64,000 bases of DNA from Isoetes taiwanensis. Its lineage: Eukaryota > Streptophyta > Lycopodiopsida > Isoetales > Isoetaceae. A model generated the notes under the pieces. The model was not told where the DNA came from, ran no database searches, and saw nothing but the letters and a program-made list of their open reading frames with translations. Both the position numbers and the translations under genes were made by a program. The stretch lies in contig JAJEKV010000073.1 of NCBI GenBank assembly GCA_021234155.1, forward strand, positions 184,001-248,000. The letters run 5' to 3'. Positions within the stretch are counted from its first letter, which is position 1. Each line of letters opens with the position of its first letter. Shown here in pieces: positions 43,465-54,417 of this stretch.

Positions 43465-44375
43465 TTAATTGCAGTGTTATGGTAGAAACTAGGCGCAGCT
43501 CAAACAATTTTGTGTACACCTCCTTAGCAACTCCAACTAGGAAGAGTAGAGCTTTGCGGAAATCCAATTATGATGGCCTCGAGAATTAGATATCGTATCG
43601 CGAGTCAATTCTTTGCAAATGTGGATAATGTTCACATTGAAACAATTCAGACAGAGGTTCCACCAGCAGATGAATTACATGATGTGCAAGATCTGAGATA
43701 CGGTGAAGGCGTAAACAGGTGAAGGCTACGATGGCAAATCTTCCAAACGAAAAAAGAGAAAGGATAATGATGATGATGCCATAGAGTTTCCAAAGAGTTT
43801 CACGGTACAAATGATTTCGTAAACATTGAAAGAACCGAGGATAGTGCGCAAGACTCCACCCCTTTGATTCCATTATGTAGGATCATGTTAAATCAAGCCG
43901 TGAGGATTGTAAGCAAAGAAGCAAAGGCTCACGAGAGAGACATTGCGCGACGGATATGTGATGGAAAAAGGTGGTTTCTTTTTTATCCATAACGACAACA
44001 ATGAGTGGATTTTGTCATGTCACGGATGCAATAAAGGCCGGATGGGATCAATATTGGCAAGAAGAGAATGAGATGTTTGAGGCCCAACTTGCAACAAATG
44101 AAGATTGGAGTGATCTTCGTGACAAGATGTTCTTATCTTTGGGATGGGAATCATCGTCTTGATGCATGGATGCGGAGATCGGGATAGATATTCATTAGTG
44201 AGAGAGATGCACTTCTCTGTGCAAGCTTCATTTGTGCAAATTGATCAAGAAAAAGAGTCTGCACTCATCCGAGCAATGAAGAGAATTAATGAGTATGTAT
44301 TGCATTATTTCTATGCTAGTCTTGTATGCTCTATATGTTCTATTAAAAACTGTCGATGTTTATGTGAAGGTTGAA
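43465..44375 (+). pseudogene. N-terminal region of the methyltransferase gene, ParB-like motif
   Basis: Protein-like stretches in several frames: TRRSSNNFVYTSLATPTRKS (43490), VDNVHIETIQTEVPPADELH (43620), PLIPLCRIMLNQAVRIVSKE (43860-43920), and AIKAGWDQYWQEENEMFEAQ followed by DWSDLRDKMF (to 44140). One base out of phase comes YLWDGNHRLDAWM (44137-44172). Then EMHFSVQASFVQIDQEKESA ends at a likely donor (44291, gtatgt). DGNHR--A is the signature of the ParB/sulfiredoxin fold, which in phage and plasmid proteins is often fused N-terminal to DNA methyltransferases. The frame breaks may be decay, unmodelled introns or sequence errors. Confidence 0.4.
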
Positions 44376-44684
44376 TGAAACCGCATAGTGAGGACTACAC
44401 TTAAAGACATTCTCTATGGGGTGTACTGGGATGACAAACTCTAACTTGACCAACTTTACTTCTAGTATTCGGTGGAAGAATTGAAATGTAGTAGAGTGCA
44501 AGAAGTCAAGACTCGAATGGCAAAACCATGGTATCCTTATACACGTTACATTTTAGCCTTTGTATTCTCTATCGGTACCTTAACTTGGAGCATTACATGT
44601 TATGAACATTGTGTTTTTGTTAGTTATTCTTTTTTTAACATTTCGGTTTTGCTCTATATATGCGGTCAAAAATAGAGAGAGAAA

Positions 44685-46700
44685 TTGAGGAAGCCACTTC
44701 AAGTATTACGGAAGTTACGGTCTAGAAGAAGCAAGAGCAAAAGCAGAAAAAGAGATAAAAAAAAGTGGGTCACAAAAATGGGTAAGTACTTGGCAATTGT
44801 GAATCCAGATTTGGGAACAAATTGGGTAAATTTGGTCACTAGCAGGGAGTTGGAAAATAAGTACATAAATTTGACAGTTGAAAAGTTGTATGACATGACA
44901 AAAGCCAAAGTACCAAACTCTACAAGGGATCGTTGGCTGACTTGGATGACATCTGGTACAGCTATTATTCGCAGTTACAATATTCCAACCAACGATAGGG
45001 ATTTCCATGAATGGGTTAAAAAGGAGACATGGTTGGAAACTCTTCTAACCAAGTCACAGGAAACTTTTGATGCAATTGTGTTAGATGAGGGCATTAAAGT
45101 CAACCACGGGGGAGATGATTTGCAGATGTGGTTAAGACAATTTAAGGTGAAGAACAGGAGTGATATGTTTAAAGCTTACGAGAAGAATATGTCTGCAACA
45201 GCAAAAGTAGAAGATGCCTATGAAATTCAGAAGGCTTCGGAACGAGTCTGCTATAGGTAAATGATTTTTACATTTATATGCAGAGGATTTAAACCCTCAC
45301 TAAAATACATGTAGAAATATCCACTAAAATTGTTCTTTCAATTTTCAGGTATTTCAAGTATTGCCTCGAGAAGAAATATATTGATGCATTGCCATTCCTG
45401 CTGCAACAATGGGATAAAGGACGTGAGGAGACCTCTATGTACTCAGCCAAAGGAAATCATGACAGGAAAGGAGGTTTATCTGAATGGGAAATTCGTAATT
45501 GTCCTTGGTGGATTGATTTCCCGCCAGGCAAATTTCCAGAAGAAGAGGGAGCATTGTTCAGAGAGATGACTGATGGTAGGTTGTCAGCAGGTGATGTTGA
45601 TATTGATGCTGAGGATGATGGTAATCTTCGCATGAAAAGGAGAAGAAAGCTTGCATTACCATGCAAGAGATTCAAAAAAAGAAGTCAAGAAGAACATTGT
45701 GAGTGAGACTACTTCCATGGATCACGGTTCTAGTGCAGAGGAGATACAAATCCAGGAAAATGAGGATTGTGGTATCCAACAAGTTGAACGAAGGTATGCT
45801 AATGTTTCTCTGTCATTGATTTGTGTTGATGTTTCGGACATTGCTGCCACAATGAACTCTACTCAAGAGTCCATATTTAAGTCCATTAGAGAATTTGGAA
45901 GGAAAGTGGCAATGGAAAAACGTACATACAGGAGAAACAAAGTGGACAGAAATTGGGGAGCCGATGTCGTATTGTTGGACTTCCCTACAAATGAAAAACC
46001 TACGATGGGTCACTTGGTAGTTCCTGAATGGAACTTATGTAGCAAACAGGTTATTGATGATGCTTTCACTATAGCCACACTTTGTGTTGATGATTCTAGA
46101 TTTGTGGTATGCTTTTGCGGTATTAAGCAATTGAAGATTTTGGATGCTGCTGCAAAGAAACGCAATCTTGAAAGGCAACGCATGTACTTCATGGTGCAGA
46201 AAACTCCATGTGAGGTAACTCGTGATGCCTTTGGAGTTTTTGAGAATAGTTGTTGCTATTTCATTGTGTACACCAGGATTGGAGTTGATGTTGGGAAGAT
46301 AAACTCAGTGGTGTATTCCATGAGGGAATTGAACCAAAACAACAATGTTCTTTTCAATGTGCTAGCTGAAAAAGATAGGTTGCCAGTGCATGATGCAAAA
46401 CAATCAAGATATGGCTTGGAAAAATCAACAAAAGTGATGGAATTTATACTTCATTCTTTCTGTGTGACAGGTGGCTTTGCATTGGACTTGTTTGCTGGTA
46501 CTGGATCTATGATGGAAGCATGCGCGTTAAAAGGTGTTCATTACTTTGGAACTGAGAAGGATGAAGTGCTGGTTCAGTCTGTGCTTGCTTTGCGGCGTTG
46601 TAGGGCTCCTTCTATTGATCTTGACAAAGCAGATGAGAGTGGAGATGAAGACGACATTGAGAATGTTCCAGTTCAGGATGTGGACGAACCCTTGGACTAG
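44685..46700 (+). CDS. DNA amino-methyltransferase-like protein (beta-class), transposon-borne
   Basis: The exon to 45256 encodes a basic stretch (RSRRSKSKSRKRDKKKW) and an unassigned helical domain. An intron 45257-45348 (ag/GTAAAT...TTTCAG/) joins in phase to YFKYCLEKKYIDALPFLLQQ. Near 45698 the frame changes (small intron or frameshift) to the last open stretch, which ends at TAG 46700. There WGADVVLLDFPTNEKPTMGH (45978-45992 = DFPTN) sits where methyltransferases have motif IV (DPPYN). Next come RFVVCFCG, YGLEKSTKVMEFIL, and motif I, FALDLFAGTGSMMEA (46482-46509), then GVHYFGTEKDE. Motif IV before motif I is the beta-class order of N6-adenine/N4-cytosine enzymes. The substitutions in DPPY cast doubt on catalysis. 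The acidic tail (ESGDEDDIENV) is eukaryotic in style. Confidence 0.65.
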
Positions 46701-47160
46701 TCCGTGAGTTTTTCAGTATCATACTTTGCTATTAAGCTTTTGATCTTTTTATGCATCGACATATTTACTAATATATCTGATTCTTATGCAGCACGTTTAA
46801 ACTACCAGTATATGCAGAAAGTGAAGCTCGATATATGTCCACGTACATGATTCCTATACATTTGAAGGACAAAAAAAGAAAAAAATGCAAACTTGTAGAT
46901 GATGAGGCACAACTAGCATAGAGTGCATACTTTTGACTCTATATTTTGTTGTTTATGTTATTTCACTTATGGTGTCCACCATTCTGTTTGTCAAATTCGT
47001 TTTCTTATGATAATAGAAGCTATAGGCATGCATTTGACACTAAATTCAACGGGTAAATACATTCTTGAAATGTCAAATTTCATGTTAAGATAAGGTAGCT
47101 AGTTTGGGGCTGTTGGTATGCTTGGTTTCAATTTGAAGCGTGCAGATAAAATCTTATCTT
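46701..47160. other. 3' flank of the methyltransferase gene inside the transposon
   Basis: Non-coding, AT-rich. A possible extra 3' exon reading (FKLPVYAESEARYMSTYMIP, about 46797-46860) follows a TTCTTATGCAG acceptor, but would need an alternative splice to include it. No terminator or poly(A) signal is identified with confidence. Confidence 0.35.
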
Positions 47161-47216
47161 AGTCTCAAAAAAGCCCAGAGTGCCCAAATAAAAAAGCCCA
47201 TGAAAAAGATTTCCCC
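47161..47216 (-). repeat. Right terminal inverted repeat
   Basis: The partner of 38767-38822. The outermost bases as written are ...GATTTCCCC before the duplicated CAAAGACCC. Confidence 0.75.
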
Positions 47217-48655
47217 CAAAGACCCCCTTATCGAAGCTCAGGCTTTGGCAGCTAAATTCGTCTGGAGGACTCTACAAGGAGAGTCTTCTGAGTTTTCTCC
47301 TGCTCTAAAATTTGTATCATATTGGCTAAAGCAAGGTAAGCTCCTGGGAAAGCCAGCTCTGCCCAGGGATGAGCTGGGAGCTTTGTATTATGCCTTCAAG
47401 ATAGCCCCAGGTGTACGTCTCCGGTAATGAGAAAGATCCTCCAGGCATGGATAGATGTGCAACATTTGTTCACCCCTATGAATCCTCCGAGGGACGCAGG
47501 TGGATTCAGCCTATTCTGGAATACCAAGATATGGGAGAGAGAAGGTCTTCCGTTGGCACTCTCTCATCCGCGTATCTTCACCAAATGGAAGGATTGTGGA
47601 ATATTAAGTTTACAACATCTCTGGGTAAATGATAGATGGGTTTGCTGGACCACATTCAAGCGGAAAATCCATACTCCTGGTGAAGGAGATTGCAAAGTAC
47701 TAAGGGAGATTATAGCAAATGTCACCAACCATTCAGGTATTATTGGCCCATGTGAACAATGGTCATTTGAAGGACATACAGAATATAGTGTGGCTAGGAT
47801 TTATCGAGCATTATGCAAGGTTACTCCCCTGATAGCTGAGGCTAGACTCGGGGTAAGCAATGTAGTGGCCAAAAATGCTTTGGCTAACTCCTGGAAGTCT
47901 ATGTGCTCTAGGAAGATACAATTCTTCAGGTGGATAGCTCTGCAAGGGGGACTGAGTACAATGGAAAGTTTATTCAACAAAGGAATTGTGGTTGACAACA
48001 GGTGTCCACTTGGTTGTCAAGTCACCGAATCTATGGGGCACCTCTTCTTCTGCCCTATGATCTCAGAATTTTGGCAATGGGTAAGTCCTATATTTGGGCT
48101 AATGGCACACCAATTGACCTGACCTGAATTACTGGTCATTGATAGGTGCTGTATAGAGGCCTCCCTAGTGAACCTGACATTGTGGGTCATATGGAAACAC
48201 CGTTGTGACGTAGCTTTGGGTGGTCAGGGGATATCCATAGGGAAGTTAAGAAACTCTTTCAACTCAGAGGTTGCGTCCATGGCATTATCCCATCACAGAA
48301 AGCATGGTATAAACTACAACAAGGAGCTTGCAGGGTTTCTATGCCTTCTTCAAGTGTCATTGGGTAGATAATGATAATAGGAAAGCAGAAAGAGCTGTGA
48401 ATAGACAAACAGGTACTCTGTATATTCAGAACTAAGGATATCAGTTGGGATCCAGCATTGGAACGAAGCTGCCTCTCTCTATAGTACCTCACTTTTGGTG
48501 AAGATAGGTGACTTCCCTTATAGTATCCAAACAGTAGGGAAGATGAGGAGATGCTCCCTTTAGTACATATGCTGTGACTCCTATCACTACTTTTCATATT
48601 GTACATGGTTTTCCTATATTTAATATATTACATACCCTCAAAAAAAAAAAAAAAT
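47217..48655 (+). mobile_element. L1-type LINE, 3' portion (LINE-2)
   Basis: It resumes LINE-2 at the target duplication (CAAAGACCC, 47217-47225). It then holds KDPLIEAQALAAKFVWRTLQ (47215-47275) and the frame 47427-48122, ending in the zinc ribbon: NRCPLGCQVTESMGHLFFCP. A 3' UTR follows, and an A15 tail at about 48638-48653. One frameshift lies near 47425. Confidence 0.92.
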
Positions 48656-50230
48656 AGATAGCCTGCTCCTTTTACATGGGGAAGAAGCTACACCCCTTAC
48701 GTTTCAAGATAGTATGTTCATCAAGATATATGATGATGTTCTACATCCATCTCAGCAGCATTGGGAGATCTGCCCATTGTGTTTTGGAAATTGGTAAGGG
48801 GGAGCCTCCTCTCTATTCCACCCTTCCATTGTGTAAGATACCTGGCGAAGAAGAGCCTCTGTTCGGCTCATCCCTCCCAATAGAAGAACACTCTAGATCA
48901 ACTCCCTCTGTATGCTGACCCGCAGGTGGTAAGTGAGAGCCTCCGCTCCGCTCAACCCTTCCATGTGTGCCTTCGGAAGAGCGCAGTGTCTTTTGCAACT
49001 AGAACCAGAGGTTCTTATGCTTATGGAGGTCTATTGATTCTATTCTACTAAACTTCTGATCTGACATTTTGTTAACCATCCTGATGTCTGATTATGGGAT
49101 GCAAGTTGGAAGCTTCTTCACTTATTTATCTTAGAGTTGCAGGCTAGTACCTTTTTATTATCATTTTATTTCGGATGGCCCCTTCACTTGTTCAACGCTT
49201 CACACATCTCACTAGATAGCTCACTAAATGGCAACAAGCATTCTTGTAAGTGCTTGATTCTTATCATTTGCAATAATTCTAGTTCTCAAGCTACTCAGTT
49301 TGTAAATGCTTGTTTCTTATCAGTTGCAATAACTGTACCAAAGACTTTAGAAAATGTGGCATGAGTATTTGTCCATTAGAATAAGTTTTAATTACCCATT
49401 ACAAAGCTAGATAACTTTAGCAAAACAATCTAATCAATTCTAGCTATTTCTAAATAAACAAGACCTTGCTAAGGGAAGTCGAAGGGAAAACAATCTTAGA
49501 CAATCCTTCATAAACAAGACCTTCCTAAAACCTCAACAGGTTGAAGGAAGTAAATCTAACCAATTCTAGCTTTTTAATAGAAAACAATACTTGGCCAAAA
49601 CCTTCTGGTGTGCCTTTTGCTTTTTTTTTTTTTTTTTTTTTTTCTTTTTTGGACAAAGATACCATCAAGAAGTATGAAGCTGTTTCTGAGGAAAAAACCT
49701 TGACAATAATAAGCTCACAGATGAATATGTACATATCACTGTGTTAAAGGTGGATATAGCCGAGCTCATAGAGCACCAGAACCTCCAGAGGATGCGAGTG
49801 TCATCGCTGCAGTCGTCTATAAAAGCACATGTAGCAGCTAATTAAGTGTAACCAGTCTGACATATTGTGCTCAAATAGCTGCAAACACTGGGCAACTCTT
49901 AGGAGTATAGCATTCATCTGGAACTGCTCCTATTTGGTAACATGGACATATCGTATTTTCACGTATCTCAAGAGCCCGAGTTCAAAGGCGATGTGCACTA
50001 GCACGAGTCAATACAATTGTTCTATGCCTCTTCACGGTAGTAGGTATAATTGTTATGGGTCATGTGAAATAATCTAGCTTTTGTAACATGATGTCTTGAC
50101 CATGTCTTAAGGCAGCAATATCCTAAGTCTTATTGAGGAAGCATGCATCAAGATAATGTTGTCGCTACTCTTAAGAAATTGCTTAGGGTATAAATACTCA
50201 ATTTGAACAACCAAGCAGGGATACAAGCGG
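48656..50230. other. No recognisable gene; short repeats
   Basis: A GAGCCTC-Y-Y-TC--GCTCA-CCCTTCCA motif occurs three times (48800-48830, 48851-48881, 48935-48963). A T-rich run of about 31 bases lies at 49620-49650. 49140-49370 contains a repeated tgcttg-ttcttatca-ttgcaataa pair. No gene or known element ends were identified. Confidence 0.5.
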
Positions 50231-50411
50231 GGGTCAAGAATGGCAAGGTCTATATACACAAGAGGGGAGAGAACAAGCGACTCAACCGGCAGAACAGACG
50301 CTAGGTTGCAGGGCTGCTAGGGGTGCAGGGATAGAAAAATCAACGGAGGCGCAGAGAAGAAAACACGCCCCTGGATGTCTATACAACAGGGGCTGGAGAA
50401 CGAGATCCTGA

Positions 50412-51092
50412 ATGGAAGCTCTAAGAGCGTGCACGGTAGAAGGAACCGTAGCGAGTAATAGGAAGAAACGAAAACGGGGGAAACGAAGAGCGAGCAACAC
50501 AAGCAAGGTTCGGAGGGCCAACCCCGACAATGAAGACCAGGGGAAGACCAAGGAGGATGGGCATTGGTACAGAAAACACAGAGATACAGAAGGAGCAACC
50601 TCGGGGGAAAAGACGTTGACATTGTGGTACTGGAACTGCACGGGGTACCCATGGGATGATGGAGAAAGGTTAGAAGGTGCCCAAGGCTGTGACATAATAT
50701 GCCTGACAGAGACTTGGGAGCATAACGTCAAAAGGCTGCCAGAGGAGGAAGGATACCAACTGTTCACGTGTTGGAAAGACAGGGAATTTAAAATAGGGAG
50801 GGGGAGTGCAGGTTTGGCTTGTTATATAAAAAACAGTGCAGTTAACAATGCATGTATGTTACATTCAGATATCAATAAAAGATATATGGTTTTGAGTATC
50901 CAAATGAAAAACAAACAAGATGTGGTTCTGATAATTACATATTACCCGCCGAACAGTGATAAACTAGAACTGCTAGATCTGGGAGAGAATATAACGAAAT
51001 GGAAGGAACAAGGACCAGTGATTATAATAGGAGATCTAAATGCTAGAACCGGACAGGAACAAGCACAGAAAGTACACACACGGATGAGATAG
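50412..51092 (+). pseudogene. LINE-3 endonuclease ORF
   Basis: A 226-codon frame with a lysine/arginine-rich leader, then TLTLWYWNCTGY (first Asn motif), CDIICLTETWEHNVKRLPEE (Glu motif), GLACYIKN, and GPVIIIGDLNARTGQEQ (Asp/Asn motif). The frame is cut after GDLNAR and the SDH part is lost among frameshifts. Confidence 0.85.
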
Positions 51093-51525
51093 GGGCGGGC
51101 CGTGTATACGATGAGGGCACGTGGAGTGGCAGAGGGATCTGTAAGATAAGGCGCAGGTCAATGCTAGAGGTGAATTATCTGCTTTGGAAGTATGCACGGC
51201 AAGGGGATGATTATAGCCAATGGTGTGGGAAAATGGAGGGGATCTGTGGAGGCTTTCACGAGGCCAAAACACACATGGTAAGAGCATAGTGGATTATATA
51301 ATTGTGAACGAACAAAAAAAAAGATAGAAGGGCTGATGCTATGTGAATGGCCGAACGGGAGGAGGGAAAGCCATAGACCAGCTAAACTAATAATCCGGAC
51401 TAGGGAGACGCCACAAAAGACAAAGCCGTAAAGAAAGGAAGATAATAAAGACGGGGGTGAAGATCGAGCCCGTGAGACACACGCAGTAAAACCTTCACCC
51501 AAATGATCAAGGAGGAAATGGGAGA

Positions 51526-52830
51526 ATGGAACTGGGAGAGCACAACGCAAGTGAGAATGGAAACACCCTAAATGACATCATGGTAAGGGTAGCAACAGAG
51601 GTGTTTGGGAAAAAGATCAAAATCAGGAAAAATAGGGCATTTAGAGCTTCAGTATGGTATGATGACGAGTGTAGGGAATACAAGAGGAAAGTAAGAAAAC
51701 ATAGGGGAAAGGAGACATACCGAGAAGAAAGGGCAGCATACATAAGATTACTGAAGAAGAAGAGATACAATAACCTGTTACAGCACCAATGGTACTTGGG
51801 GAAAATGCTGAAAAAACAGCCCTGAAGGTTTTGGAGAGGACTCAAAAATAAAGGAGGGGGAAGTAATGTGAAAGCAAAGAACGAACAAGATGACATTGGA
51901 ACCGAGGGATGGGAGAGTTACTTGGATAAATTATACAAGACAGGGGCACCTCCAGTATCGATACCACTACAGCATGATCAGGACAAACCATGCTTCAACT
52001 TGCTAGACGTAGGGATGGCCCTGAACAGGATGGCCAATCATAAAGCTCCGGATTTATACGGACTCACCGCGGAACTGCTGAAGTGTGCCGAATTAGAAAT
52101 CGGCAGACAGGTTACAGACATTTTTAACGGCATCATACATACAGGACTCCCAGACAGATGGACATACAACAGAGTCATACCTTTACATAAGACAGGGAAT
52201 AGAAAAGATCCAGGGAATTACAGAACAATAATGGTAAGCTCGATTTTCGCAAAATGGTTTGGAAAGGTATTGGATAATAAACTAAAGAAATGGGCAGAAG
52301 AAGGAAATATGAGAGCACAGGGGCAAGCAGGGTTCAGACCGGAGCACTCAACCACAGATCATCTAGTGACCCTACGGATATTAATAGAGCGAGAACAAAT
52401 TGCGAGGGGAAAGAAAATAATCTGCCGCTTTGTAGATTTCGTAAAAGCATTCGGATCTGCCCGAGAGAGAAGTGCTAAAAGAGATTGATGGACATGCAGG
52501 CCCCAGGAATATGGTAGGATCGATAGCAAGACTATACCACAAGGTGTATGCTAAAATGGAACGTAAAGGACAACCATAACTGCGGACCGGGGGTAAAGCA
52601 GGGATGCCCGTTATCCCGAACAACATTTTGGAATATACATAGACGCACTACTGGGGATACATAGCGAACGAAGGGGAGACGAGCATGCCCCAACGCTACC
52701 AATAATGCTATACGCGGATGATCTTAGTATGATGGCAACAAAAGAACAAAGGAATGCACAGACTGCTCAAAATTCTAGAACAATTACATGTGAGGATGGG
52801 TCGACAAAGTGAATCTAGCAAAAACTAAGA
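51526..52830 (+). pseudogene. LINE-3 reverse transcriptase
   Basis: 51526-51825 is the linker with YDDECREYKRKVRK. The RT frame 51868-52488 has NRMANHKAPDLYGLTAELLK, NRVIPLHKTGNRKDPGNYRT, GQAGFRPEHSTTDHLV and ICRFVDFVKAF (catalytic Asp). After a shift, VKQGCPLS is near 52592 and LYADDLSM (catalytic Asp pair) at about 52710. It is non-functional as read. Confidence 0.88.
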
Positions 52831-54069
52831 TAGTCATCTTTGGACACAAGAAAGGCATAAACCTTTTAAATATAAAGGTAACGAGATAGAGGAACCAACG
52901 TAATCTGTGATATCTAGGGTATGACCCGCACACGGCTACGAGGGAAATGGACCAAAGGAGCCAATGCCGATTTCAATCAGCTATAGGAAGCTACTTCAAC
53001 ATGAAAACTTTTGTAATGTATAGAATAACCGATGGGATATCAAATGTTATCTATTCAAAAGAATAGCCACCACCCAGCTTATACGGAGCGAAGCATGGGG
53101 GCGGGGTCTAACAGAGAAAGGAAAAGCAGGAAGGAATTCTTAGGCAAAGGCACGCATGTGAATTGAGGGGTGAGGACAAACACACCACTAACAATCATGG
53201 TCCTCTAAAACAGGCGTAAAACCAATGGAAGTGAGAGCATGGGAGAGAACTATAAGATACCCTTTCGGAGATAACGGGGAGACATACAAGGAAAACTATC
53301 CAGCATTGCAATCACAGAATCAGCAAAATCACATATCCTCGAAAGCAAAGGATGGTTTAAGGAGGTGGCAACATGGACCAGACAAATGGGATTAAATCTG
53401 AGTGACCTAATAGAAGAGGGCAGTGGAATGAGGAGTGGGCGGAATTACGACAACAAGAGCATTTGCAAAGGCATACGGGACACAAGACGAGGATGGCTCA
53501 TACGTGTTTTTAATCCGGACCAACAAATAGGACATCGGATATCTGTGGATAACTTATGGGGAAAAAGCGTAAGGGACACGCATAGCCGATTTAGGATGGG
53601 AAGCCATGATCCGAGAATCGAAAAAAGACGGTGGAGAGGGGTAGACAAGGAAGACGGGGATATGCTGGGAACTCGCGGACGGGGAGAATAGAGGATGAGA
53701 ACCATATGATTAGTGGGGATCAGACATACGGAGACATCAGGGACGGATATAGGAATATAAGGTGGGGAGAACCAAGGTCCATAAGGCGATGAAGATGCCA
53801 GAATCACTAAGTGATCTAGCAGATGCGATCCACGAGAATGATGGCGGAGACGAGAGAAGTACACACAGTGAAAGAGGGCTTGTAATATGATCCGCACAAA
53901 AGCGACTCATATAGCCTCACACAAATTGCTCGACTAAAAAGCTGATTGATAACGATGCATCTTTGCCGCGGCCAAGAAGCCGAGGTAAAAGCGGTGCCGG
54001 TATTAAAAAGGAAAAAGTCAGCCTTAGAAAGGCTACATTGAAACAAAGCCGTGATGTGCTAGTAGCACC

Positions 54070-54345
54070 CTTTTAGGGAGCTCGCCCATGCTACACAAGT
54101 CCAGGGGGCTTATGGCACAAAGGACACACTAGTTCCTTAGCAATGTGGTCTCGAGTTCGAGGGCCCTTGAATCGCTTTTCGATCTTGTTGGGGGTCAAAT
54201 CCCAGCAGACGCAATGTAAGGTGGTTGGGGGCAGGGCCCAACCAAGCAATGTAGTGTGGTGTGTGGTCACATGTCCAGTTGGATGCTGCCTAGTGGCGTG
54301 ACGTTAAAACTACTATCTATCTATCTATCTATCTATCTATATTAA
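54070..54345 (+). mobile_element. SINE-like sequence or LINE tail with (CTAT)7 end
   Basis: It contains GGTCTCGAGTTCGAGGGCC (B-box-like, about 54149), an A-box-like region upstream (about 54110-54135), and a 3' end GGATGCTGCC...TACTATCTATCTATC. The last ~55 bp match the end of the minus-strand SINE-like element at 19489-19537 with modest divergence. It lies downstream of LINE-3, so the shared 3' end may come from LINE-3 itself. Confidence 0.5.
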
Positions 54346-54410
54346 ACTAGTAATGGTATCCAGCGTTGCTGGGCGTAAGTTAAGATCCTGTAAATGTTTT
54401 AGGTCACAAT
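54336..54410 (+). mobile_element. Helitron-like 5' terminus
   Basis: TCTATATTAAACTAGTAATG is followed by a perfect hairpin CCAGC-GTT-GCTGG (54360-54372). TC plus AT-rich sequence and a short GC hairpin around GCGTTGC is typical of plant Helitron 5' ends. A diverged copy of the next ~45 bp occurs at 60210-60255, again just before a polypyrimidine block. No RepHel protein or convincing CTRR end is visible. Confidence 0.35.
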
Positions 54411-54417
54411 GAGAAAA

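Larger units (their letters stand above)
38767..47216. mobile_element. Mutator-like DNA transposon carrying a methyltransferase gene
   Basis: An 8450-bp element inserted in LINE-2. It has imperfect terminal inverted repeats of about 55 bp (left 38767-38822, right 47161-47216). Both ends are built from TTTTTT runs alternating with TGGGC. Two genes diverge from a ~1.2-kb middle: a transposase on the minus strand (42289 to 39002) and a multi-exon gene with a DNA methyltransferase domain on the plus strand (about 43465 to 46700). Element identity rests on the target duplication, the TIRs, and the DDE and SWIM features. The methyltransferase lies well inside the element, not at an edge, so it looks like a resident gene. 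Confidence 0.85.
50230..54060 (+). mobile_element. Non-L1 LINE, decayed (LINE-3)
   Basis: A plus-strand element with an endonuclease (50412-51092) and a reverse transcriptase (51868 to about 52830). LETW/GDLNAR-type endonuclease motifs and PLHKTG/FRP--ST-DH RT motifs differ from the L1 elements in this window. They resemble the Jockey/CR1/I/RTE group. Many stops and shifts after 52480. The 3' limit is uncertain; it may run into the (CTAT)n-tailed sequence ending at 54345. Confidence 0.8.

Noticed and set aside
54110-54170. Possible tRNA gene because of A/B-box-like sequence
   Set aside because: No cloverleaf can be folded; better explained as a SINE head.
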